Below, in pieces: positions 1 through 4,758 of a DNA stretch of 5,030 bases (the stretch's first letter is position 1; each line of letters starts with the position of its first letter). Source of the stretch: Thermoplasmata archaeon (lineage in GTDB: Archaea > Thermoplasmatota > E2 > DHVEG-1). The stretch spans positions 1-5,030 of the forward strand of contig DAOWHD010000086.1 of NCBI GenBank assembly GCA_030641605.1. Reading direction: 5' to 3'. The notes under the pieces are model-generated. The model was not told where the DNA came from. It made no database searches and saw only the letters and a list, made by a program, of their open reading frames with translations. A program made the position numbers and the translations under genes.

Positions 1-32
1 AATCAATGTGTTAATTTTCCGCTCAATTAAAC

Positions 33-53
33 AAAAGAAGAAGAGTTATATAG
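33..53 (+). promoter_or_regulatory. Predicted archaeal promoter (BRE + TATA) for the 34-codon ORF
   Basis: A purine-rich stretch (33-45, AAAAGAAGAAGAG-like) resembling a BRE leads directly into TTATATAG (46-53), a good archaeal TATA box. Counting about 26 nt from the box centre puts the transcript start near 75-77. That leaves a leader of about 14 nt containing GAGGT (80-84), 5 nt before an ATG at 90. The box, SD and start codon agree in spacing, which makes a real promoter more likely than chance AT-richness. There is no experimental support. Confidence 0.5.
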
Positions 54-62
54 TGGATCTTT

Positions 63-78
63 CATCGGGGTATCGGGG
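63..78 (+). repeat. 8-bp tandem repeat (CATCGGGG TATCGGGG)
   Basis: Two adjacent copies of YATCGGGG (63-70 and 71-78) differ only at the first base. They are a G-rich island in AT-rich surroundings. They lie between the TATA box at 46-53 and the start codon at 90, across the predicted transcript start. That is where an archaeal repressor would block polymerase recruitment, so they could be paired operator half-sites. That role is inference. Confidence 0.4.
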
Positions 79-89
79 CGAGGTTAATA

Positions 90-194
90 ATGCTTGATGA
101 TAAAAATAAATATCAAAAAGATAGTAATTTTGGGACGCTAGAATTGGTAGACAAAGAGATTTTTTTCGTTTCGTTTAACAGAAGGGACAATTAG
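90..194 (+). CDS. Possible small protein, 34 aa
   Basis: A 34-codon frame runs from ATG (90) to TAG (192-194). I do not recognise the product and see no signal peptide or membrane helix. The protein is hydrophilic, with a charged N-terminus (MLDDKNKYQKD) and a short beta-like hydrophobic patch (EIFFVSF, residues 24-30) before a basic end. Support comes from context: GAGGT (80-84) ends 5 nt before the ATG, and a BRE/TATA lies at the right distance. The frame is open back to a TAG at 51-53, but 90 is the only start that fits the SD. Its stop overlaps by 4 nt the stop of the convergent membrane-protein gene. It may instead be the start of a regulatory RNA antisense to that gene. Short frames arise by chance, so confidence is low. 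Confidence 0.3.
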   Translation: MLDDKNKYQKDSNFGTLELVDKEIFFVSFNRRDN

Positions 195-388
195 ATAATA
201 CCTGATAGTAATTTTTGAAGAGCATCAAAGACGCCTAGTATATCTAGACCCATCATGATGGCAAAAGAAATTATCAACACTAGAAGAATTTTTAATGCAA
301 ATTTGATTATTTTCCAGGCAATAACTACAACTATTACACCAACAAGAATAATGGCCCATAAAGGTAAGCTTCCAAATATCTCAAGCAT
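191..388 (-). CDS. Small two-helix integral membrane protein, 65 aa
   Basis: The product is strongly hydrophobic and has two predicted membrane helices (about residues 10-26 and 34-53). A short basic linker joins them (K26, K29, K33). By the positive-inside rule the linker should face the cytoplasm, giving a hairpin topology with both termini outside. An amphipathic tail follows (DALQKLLSGII, residues 55-65). I cannot name the family. The start is well supported: on the minus strand GGTGA (399 to 395), a match to the archaeal anti-SD, lies 6 nt before the ATG. The gene diverges from hef across a 103-bp control region and converges on the 34-codon ORF. A perfect inverted repeat (392-410) covers its SD, which suggests controlled expression. 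An unbroken hydrophobic frame plus a good SD makes it a real gene of unknown function. A role linked to Hef is only suggested by position. Confidence 0.7.
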   Translation of the reverse strand: MLEIFGSLPLWAIILVGVIVVVIAWKIIKFALKILLVLIISFAIMMGLDILGVFDALQKLLSGII

Positions 389-391
389 CTT

Positions 392-410
392 GATTCACCA
401 TGTGTGAATC
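392..410 (-). promoter_or_regulatory. Perfect inverted repeat over the SD of the membrane-protein gene
   Basis: GATTCAC (392-398), a 5-nt spacer (CATGT), then GTGAATC (404-410) form a perfect 7-bp dyad. On the minus strand the 3' arm contains the SD (GGTGA, 399-395) and ends 3 nt before the start codon. The dyad could be a dimeric regulator's operator at the transcript start. If the transcript begins upstream of 410, it could instead be an RNA hairpin (7 bp, 5-nt loop) that hides the ribosome binding site. The symmetry and position are seen directly; the function is inferred. Confidence 0.5.
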
Positions 411-420
411 CACCACCTGC

Positions 421-428
421 ATTATAAT
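421..428 (-). promoter_or_regulatory. TATA-like box for the membrane-protein gene
   Basis: ATTATAAT (421-428) is self-complementary, so it reads the same on either strand. On the minus strand it would place a transcript start near 398-400, about 10 nt before the ATG at 388. A second AT-rich candidate (436-442) would place the start near 410 and keep the whole inverted repeat in the transcript. The sequence does not decide between them. Confidence 0.4.
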
Positions 429-455
429 TGTTTTGAATAAATCAACCATCGTCCC

Positions 456-465
456 AAATATACTA
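456..465 (+). promoter_or_regulatory. TATA-like box for hef (leaderless start predicted)
   Basis: AAATATACTA (456-465) is centred about 31 nt before the GTG at 492. Transcription should therefore begin around 486-488, leaving only a few untranslated bases. There is no GGAG or GGTG motif in 466-491, which agrees with a leaderless or near-leaderless mRNA, as is common in archaea. Confidence 0.5.
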
Positions 466-491
466 AAAGCATTATTTGCATTCACTTTTCT

Positions 492-2771
492 GTGTACATT
501 AAATACGACTTTATAACGCCAAATAGTGTTGAATTTAGAGAATATCAGATCAATATAGCTGATTCATCTTCCCAAGAGAATACACTGCTTGTTTTGCCTA
601 CTGGCCTTGGAAAAACTGTTGTAGCATTGATACTGATGGCAAAGAAACTTAAAAATGAGAGCGAAAATGATAAAATATTGTTTTTAGCCCCAACAAAACC
701 TCTAGTGATACAGCATGCACAGTTCTTAAAACAATTTTTGACAATTGATGAAGAATCCATTGTGGTTTTTACTGGAGAAATTTCGCCGGAAGAACGAAAA
801 GAACTATGGAGCAAAAGCAAAATCATTGTTTCTACGCCACAGGTGATAGAAAATGATCTTTTATCCAAAAGACTTGACTTAAAGGACACATCTTTCATAG
901 TTTTTGATGAAGCACATCATGCAGTAGGCAAGTATTCCTATGTTTTTATTTCTGAAATGTATGGGAAACAAAGGGAGAATGGACATGTACTTGGCATGAC
1001 TGCATCTCCTGGAAGCGATGTCTCAAAGATAATGGATGTTTGCGAAAATCTTGACATTAATCATATTGAGATTCGGACAAAATATGACCAAGATGTCAGG
1101 CCATATGTGCATGAAATGAAAATAAGTTGGAAAGAGGTGTCGTTACCAAGAGATTTTTCATATACCATACAGATACTTCGTAAGGTTCTCTCTGAACGCT
1201 TGAAGATATTGAAAAATGTAGGGGTGATTGACTCATCATCGGTTGCTAGCATAACTCGAACGAAACTTTTGGATGCACAGAAGAGGATACAGGGGGAAAT
1301 CCGATCAAGAGTAAACCCTCCAAAAGTGTTGTTTAAAGCTGCGTCTATTCAGAGTGAGGCTTTAAAGATACATTATGCCATAGAACTTCTCCAGACGCAG
1401 GGCGTAAACGCCCTGAAAAACTATTTTCAAAGAATTGGAAAGGAAGCTAGTTCCAAGGGCAGCAGCAAATCATCAAGGGCAATTATGGCTGATAATAACA
1501 TACTAGAGGCTGTTGCATACGTTAAATCCCTTAATATAGAGCACCCCAAATTACAGGAAATTGTAAAGATTGTAAAGAATCAATTGGATGAAAAACCAGA
1601 TTCAAGAATTATTGTCTTTACTCATTATCGGGATACGTCCTCATATGTGGTTAAAATACTTGAGGATGTTGAAAATGCTCGCTCTGTAAGATTTATTGGG
1701 CAAGCTTCTAGAGATAAAGATAAAGGTCTTACACAAAAACAGCAGGCCGAAGTCATAAAAAAATTTAAGGGAGGAGAATACAACGTACTGATAGCAACAT
1801 CTGTAGCCGAAGAGGGGCTTGATATACCTTCTACTGAACTGGTGGTATTTTACGAACCTATTCCTTCAGAAATACGAAATATACAGAGACGAGGGCGAAC
1901 TGGACGTAAGATGACAGGAAATGTTATTATACTTATTACCAAGGGGACTTCTGATGAGGGTTATTATTGGGCATCAAAGAGAAGAGAGAAACGTATGAGA
2001 ACTGAACTTGAAATGCTTCGTTCCAAACTCAGTAAAAAATTCTCGGAGGGGAAATCAATATATGAGAAAAGAATCAGAGAAACTTCCGATCAGAAAACGT
2101 TAATGGACTATCAAAAGAAAGATGCACAGGTAAAAATTATTGTAGATAACCGAGAGTACCGTTCACAGGTGATAAGAAACCTTGCAGTCAATGGAGTGTC
2201 TGTTGAACCGCAGCAATTGGATGTCGGAGATTATGTTCTGTCATCTCGTATAGGTGTTGAACGGAAGAGTGTGGATGATTTTTTAAATTCTTTAATAGAT
2301 GGTAAGCTATTTTCGCAGATATCGAGGTTAAGAGATGCCTATTCAAGGCCGGTTCTCATTTTAGAGGGTGAAGGTATTTTAACTAAGCGCAATATAAGTC
2401 ACAATGCAATTTTTGGGAGTTTTGTGTCAATAGTTGTAGATTTTGGCATTCCCATACTTACTACTAAGGACAGCATTGAGACTGCTGATTTGCTGCAGGT
2501 TATGGCCAAAAGAGAGCAAAGAAAAGACAAGAAATCAGTTGCCATACGTGGAGAAAAAACCTCGATGTCAATCAGGGAACGGCAGCAGTTTGTTGTAGAA
2601 GGCTTTCCCAATGTTTCATCTGTCATTGCTAAAAGATTGCTTGATCATTTTGGAAGCCTTAGGGCAATTGTCATTGCATCTGAAGAGGAACTTCAGGAGG
2701 TTAATGGCGTAGGAAAACGTATTGCTTCTGAAATATTTGAACTTCTGAATGTTCGATATGTCGAGGAATAG
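492..2771 (+). CDS. hef: Hef: archaeal FANCM/XPF-like helicase-nuclease
   Basis: Full-length (759 aa) structure-specific DNA helicase/endonuclease. The family unwinds and cleaves forked and stalled-replication DNA, and it is related to FANCM in crosslink repair. The N-terminal SF2 helicase has a Q-motif-like EFREYQ (14-19), Walker A LPTGLGKT (35-42), DEAH (139-142), TAS (170-172), a helical insertion (about 205-330), motif IV VFTHYR (375-380), motif V ATSVAEEGLD (435-444) and motif VI QRRGRTGR (465-472). A charged linker contains QKTLMDY (534-540), a PIP-box-like motif. The XPF nuclease follows, with VDNRE (551-555), VGD (578-580) and the catalytic ERK (590-592). Tandem HhH motifs occupy about 704-751. 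All key motifs are intact. The start is GTG: no ATG or GTG lies upstream before the in-frame TAA at 438-440, and the N-terminus fits the family. It is probably transcribed alone, divergently from the small membrane protein. Confidence 0.97.
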   Translation: MYIKYDFITPNSVEFREYQINIADSSSQENTLLVLPTGLGKTVVALILMAKKLKNESENDKILFLAPTKPLVIQHAQFLKQFLTIDEESIVVFTGEISPEERKELWSKSKIIVSTPQVIENDLLSKRLDLKDTSFIVFDEAHHAVGKYSYVFISEMYGKQRENGHVLGMTASPGSDVSKIMDVCENLDINHIEIRTKYDQDVRPYVHEMKISWKEVSLPRDFSYTIQILRKVLSERLKILKNVGVIDSSSVASITRTKLLDAQKRIQGEIRSRVNPPKVLFKAASIQSEALKIHYAIELLQTQGVNALKNYFQRIGKEASSKGSSKSSRAIMADNNILEAVAYVKSLNIEHPKLQEIVKIVKNQLDEKPDSRIIVFTHYRDTSSYVVKILEDVENARSVRFIGQASRDKDKGLTQKQQAEVIKKFKGGEYNVLIATSVAEEGLDIPSTELVVFYEPIPSEIRNIQRRGRTGRKMTGNVIILITKGTSDEGYYWASKRREKRMRTELEMLRSKLSKKFSEGKSIYEKRIRETSDQKTLMDYQKKDAQVKIIVDNREYRSQVIRNLAVNGVSVEPQQLDVGDYVLSSRIGVERKSVDDFLNSLIDGKLFSQISRLRDAYSRPVLILEGEGILTKRNISHNAIFGSFVSIVVDFGIPILTTKDSIETADLLQVMAKREQRKDKKSVAIRGEKTSMSIRERQQFVVEGFPNVSSVIAKRLLDHFGSLRAIVIASEEELQEVNGVGKRIASEIFELLNVRYVEE
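1398..1415. repeat. Perfect 8+8 bp inverted repeat inside hef
   Basis: CAGGGCGT (1398-1405), AA, then ACGCCCTG (1408-1415) form a perfect dyad. As RNA this gives a 7-bp GC-rich stem with a UAAA loop, followed by five A's. It encodes residues TQGVNAL (302-308) in the helical insertion of Hef, a stretch that resembles the ETQG(L/V)xAL sequence I recall from other Hef proteins, so protein constraint could explain much of it. It is not a terminator, as no T-tract follows on either strand. Confidence 0.5.
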
Positions 2772-2846
2772 GTCATACCAAATATTTTTATCCTAAGCTA
2801 TGTTACACTGATAAAAACTACTGGAGAATGATTGGTCATGCCAAAT
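2771..2846 (+). repeat. Direct repeat GGTCATRCCAAAT bracketing the hef-UPF0147 gap
   Basis: GGTCATACCAAAT (2771-2783, beginning at the last base of the hef stop codon) recurs as GGTCATGCCAAAT (2834-2846) across the start of the next gene, with 12 of 13 bases identical and a 63-bp offset. The only difference turns the ATG of the second copy into ATA in the first. It could be the remnant of a short tandem duplication of the UPF0147 start region, or chance. Confidence 0.35.
2781..2790 (+). promoter_or_regulatory. TATA-like box for the UPF0147 gene
   Basis: AATATTTTTA (2781-2790) sits just after the hef stop. It predicts a transcript start near 2811-2813 and a leader of about 25 nt that contains GGAG (2823-2826). 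The same T-rich stretch could also help end the hef transcript, since archaeal polymerases stop at T-tracts. Both readings are inferred from position. Confidence 0.35.
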
Positions 2847-3089
2847 GACATAATTGTACAAGTATGTGATGGACTAGATATGCTTAATGAGGATAATTCC
2901 ATTCCAAGAAATATTAGACGAGGGGCGGAAGAGATCAAGACTGCTTTACTCAGAGAATTGGATCCTTTGGATGTTCGGGTAGCCTCTGCTACATCTCGAC
3001 TTGATGAATTAGCAAATGATCCCAATATACCGCTGCATGGGAGAACCCTTATTTGGAACATTATGAGCCGTTTAGAGGAGCTGGCATAA
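2838..3089 (+). CDS. UPF0147 family protein, 83 aa
   Basis: This small, mostly helical, acidic protein belongs to the archaeal UPF0147 family, whose function is not known to me. Recognisable family features are the SIPRNIRRGAEEIK segment, the ALLRELDPLDVRVASA segment and the near-invariant DPNIPLHGRTLIWNI stretch towards the C-terminus. The length is usual for the family. Two starts compete: ATG at 2838, chosen here, and an in-frame TTG at 2832 that adds two residues. GGAG (2823-2826) lies 11 nt before the ATG but only 5 nt before the TTG, so the TTG is not excluded. The gene lies 66 bp after hef and 83 bp before the endonuclease IV-like gene and has a TATA-like box of its own. There are no membrane segments, so it is presumably cytosolic. 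Family confidence is high; the role is unknown. Confidence 0.9.
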   Translation: MPNDIIVQVCDGLDMLNEDNSIPRNIRRGAEEIKTALLRELDPLDVRVASATSRLDELANDPNIPLHGRTLIWNIMSRLEELA

Positions 3090-3095
3090 TTTTTT
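3090..3095 (+). terminator. T-tract directly after the UPF0147 stop
   Basis: Six T's follow the TAA directly. Archaeal polymerases can stop at short T-runs without a hairpin, and a new promoter seems to begin within 30 bp, so termination here is plausible. The tract is short and lies in AT-rich DNA, so support is weak. Confidence 0.25.
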
Positions 3096-3116
3096 CCAAT
3101 CGAAGAAAAACGAAAG

Positions 3117-3163
3117 TTTATTATAGGGAATAAATAGAATAAAGTAGACTGCTCTGGTGGGAG
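3117..3163 (+). promoter_or_regulatory. TATA-like box and SD of the endonuclease IV-like gene
   Basis: TTTATTATA (3117-3125) predicts a transcript start near 3147 and a leader of about 26 nt. Within that leader GGTGGGAG (3156-3163) matches the archaeal anti-SD in two registers (GGTG and GGAG) and ends 9 nt before the ATG at 3173. A second AT-rich box (3129-3136) would start the RNA close to the SD and fits less well. This is the strongest SD in the window and it fixes the start codon. Confidence 0.5.
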
Positions 3164-3172
3164 ATACTATTT

Positions 3173-4054
3173 ATGATAAGGATAGGACAAGCAGGAATAC
3201 CTCTTTCCTGTAAAGGCAGAACAAACAAAGATGGTTTGGTTTATACAAAAGAGATTCTTGATTTGAATGCTATGGAGATACAGTTTGTTCGCGGATTGTA
3301 TGTCATGGAAGATAAAGAAGCAGAATTTATGAAGGAGTATTCTACGGAAAATGATGTTGAGTTGCATGTTCATGCGCCGTATTACATTAATTTTGCGGAT
3401 GATGATGAGCTTGATCTCAGTTTTAAAAAGGCATTATTTTCGGCTAGACTTGCAGATAAAATGGGGGCAAAAACAGTAGTTCTTCACCCTGGATACTATG
3501 GGGATAAAAACGAGAAAAAGACATTGAAAAATATTATTAAAAATGTCAAAAGACTACAACGTATGCTTAAAAAAGAAAAGACTGAAACAAAGATAGGTAT
3601 TGAAACAATGGGCAAGCGGAAGGTTTTTGGAACTTTGGATGAGGTAATAGATGTTTGTAGTAATGTAAAAAATGTTGTGCCGATTATAAACGTAGCCCAT
3701 ATTCATGCAAGGGGTGATGGCTCTCTCAAAAAACAGGAGGATTTTGAAGAGATTTTTGAAAAGTTGGAAAAACTAAAATTAGAACAGTACATTATCCACG
3801 TTACAGGCGTGTTATATGAAAATGGTAGTGAACAGTATCATCTTCCGATTAAGAAAGGGGATATGCCTCTTACTCCTTTGATTGATGTCATTCTTGAAAA
3901 CAATTACAATGTGACTTTAATTTCGGAATCGCCTCTTTTAGAGCATGACGCGGTCTATATGCGATTGCAGGTTGAGAAGGCTATTATGAAAAGAACAGGT
4001 AGAGAAGAGGCTGATTACCGCGATATTGAAAAGAAGAGATGGAGAAAGAGTTAA
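3173..4054 (+). CDS. Endonuclease IV-type TIM-barrel protein (AP endonuclease family 2)
   Basis: A 293-aa protein of the Nfo/xylose isomerase-like TIM-barrel superfamily, in the archaeal branch with the N-terminal signature GIPLSCKGRT (8-17). Nfo enzymes cut DNA 5' to abasic sites using three zinc ions. Aligning by eye to E. coli Nfo, the metal ligands are H67 (HAPYYIN), H105 (LHPGYYG), E144 (GIETMG), H176 (AHIHARG), H209 (IIHVTG), H223 (QYHLP) and E252 (SESP). Two canonical aspartates are changed: D179 corresponds to N173 and D229 to Q221. The barrel is otherwise complete, with a very basic tail (284-293). The start is set by the SD GGTGGGAG. hxlB follows 24 bp downstream on the same strand, so the two are probably co-transcribed. 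Repair endonuclease is the default call. Because of the changed ligands and the hxlB neighbour, a sugar-phosphate isomerase-like role remains possible, so I withhold the symbol nfo. Confidence 0.85.
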   Translation: MIRIGQAGIPLSCKGRTNKDGLVYTKEILDLNAMEIQFVRGLYVMEDKEAEFMKEYSTENDVELHVHAPYYINFADDDELDLSFKKALFSARLADKMGAKTVVLHPGYYGDKNEKKTLKNIIKNVKRLQRMLKKEKTETKIGIETMGKRKVFGTLDEVIDVCSNVKNVVPIINVAHIHARGDGSLKKQEDFEEIFEKLEKLKLEQYIIHVTGVLYENGSEQYHLPIKKGDMPLTPLIDVILENNYNVTLISESPLLEHDAVYMRLQVEKAIMKRTGREEADYRDIEKKRWRKS

Positions 4055-4078
4055 TTATTATGGTCTCTGGGGGATTCC

Positions 4079-4642
4079 ATGGCCAAAAAAGCTGCCTTCA
4101 ACGAATCGGTTAAATATATTTTGCGTAAGGTAAATGATATTTTAGATCATATATCTCAGAATGATTTTGATGCGATAAAAGATTTATTTTTTAGTTCTAA
4201 TCACATATTTGTCTATGGAGCAGGCAGGTCTGGACTTGTGGTAAAGGCATTTGCTATAAGACTTGTTCATCTTGGTTTTCAGGCCTTTGTCATCGGCGAA
4301 ACTATTACTGTTCCGGTGCAGAAGGGAGATCTTGTAGTAATTGTATCGGGTTCTGGTGAAACAATTCCTGCTGTGATGACTGCTGAGATTGCTCATAACC
4401 TTGGAGCTAGTGTAATTTCTATCACCGGCAAGAAAAAATCAGGGATAGCAAAATATGCAAATGTAACATTGTTTATCTCTGCAAGTTGTAGGGATTCTGA
4501 AAGGAAGCGATATGCTCCACTAGGGACTCTTTTTGAGGCAAGTGTGTGGATTTTGTTAGATGGTATTGTCGCAGATCTTTTGGATAGCAAACAAGAGACT
4601 GAAGAAACCATGCGAAAGCGTCATGCCACACTTGAACAGTGA
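4079..4642 (+). CDS. hxlB: 6-phospho-3-hexuloisomerase (SIS domain)
   Basis: A 187-aa single SIS-domain enzyme of the PHI family, of normal length. PHI interconverts D-arabino-hex-3-ulose 6-phosphate and fructose 6-phosphate. With hexulose-6-phosphate synthase it forms the RuMP pathway, which in archaea lacking the oxidative pentose phosphate route supplies ribulose 5-phosphate and releases formaldehyde. Seen here are an N-terminal helical arm (5-38), VYGAGRSG (45-52), the family-typical RLVHLGFQAFVIGET (61-75), the phosphosugar-binding loop SGSGET (90-95), SITGKKKSGIAKYA (114-127), APLGTLFE (146-153, with a conserved Glu, E153) and the C-terminal RHATLE (181-186). GGGGG (4069-4073) is a weak SD 5 nt before the ATG. 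The TTAATTATTA at 4051-4060 could be a gene-specific TATA box, but co-transcription with the preceding gene is simpler. The partner synthase (hxlA) is not in the window. Confidence 0.93.
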   Translation: MAKKAAFNESVKYILRKVNDILDHISQNDFDAIKDLFFSSNHIFVYGAGRSGLVVKAFAIRLVHLGFQAFVIGETITVPVQKGDLVVIVSGSGETIPAVMTAEIAHNLGASVISITGKKKSGIAKYANVTLFISASCRDSERKRYAPLGTLFEASVWILLDGIVADLLDSKQETEETMRKRHATLEQ

Positions 4643-4675
4643 ACTGGGATTATAGCAAGTGGCCAATTTTTAGCG

Positions 4676-4713
4676 TAGGATAATTTTCCTATCAGTTGGG
4701 TAAAAATCTTTTT
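4676..4713 (+). terminator. Near-palindrome and T-tracts after hxlB
   Basis: TAGGA (4676-4680), TAATTT, then TCCTA (4687-4691) form a 16-nt near-palindrome with one internal mismatch pair. AAAAATCTTTTT (4702-4713) follows, ending in a run of five T's. Together with an earlier T-run (4666-4671) these are plausible 3'-end signals for the hxlB transcript. The dyad could equally be a protein site upstream of the next gene, whose TATA box starts at 4727. The stem is short and AT-rich, so the terminator call is tentative. Confidence 0.3.
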
Positions 4714-4726
4714 CAAGGTTGCCCAT

Positions 4727-4734
4727 TTTTATAC
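4727..4734 (+). promoter_or_regulatory. TATA-like box for the partial membrane-protein gene
   Basis: TTTTATAC (4727-4734) is centred about 28 nt before the ATG at 4759, so the transcript should begin at or within a few bases of the start codon. The nearest SD-like motif (GGTG, 4737-4740) is 18 nt from the ATG, too far to act, which supports leaderless translation. Confidence 0.45.
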
Positions 4735-4758
4735 ATGGTGTCGGTTTATGATTAATGT

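Noticed and set aside
90..194. C/D-box small RNA suggested by TTGATGA near 94-100
   Set aside because: Box C needs a purine first and no CTGA box D with proper spacing was found in the following 100 bases.
545..898. 117-codon open frame on the minus strand inside hef
   Set aside because: It lies antisense to the Walker A to DEAH region of an intact Hef. It is Ser/Phe-rich, as expected of an antisense shadow, with no SD and no family resemblance.
1398..1420. Intrinsic terminator inside hef
   Set aside because: The stem is good, but it is followed by A's, not T's, on the plus strand, and no T-tract follows the stem on the minus strand.
2798..3061. 87-codon minus-strand frame over the UPF0147 gene
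   Set aside because: It is fully antisense to a recognised conserved protein, and its composition (Ser-rich) is typical of a shadow frame.
4051..4060. Separate promoter for hxlB (TTAATTATTA)
   Set aside because: It overlaps the stop codon of the preceding gene in AT-rich DNA. With a 24-bp gap and an SD-like G-run, co-transcription is the simpler reading, so it is mentioned only in the hxlB entry.
4393..4611. 72-codon minus-strand frame in hxlB
   Set aside because: It is antisense to conserved SIS-domain coding sequence, with no SD or recognisable motif.
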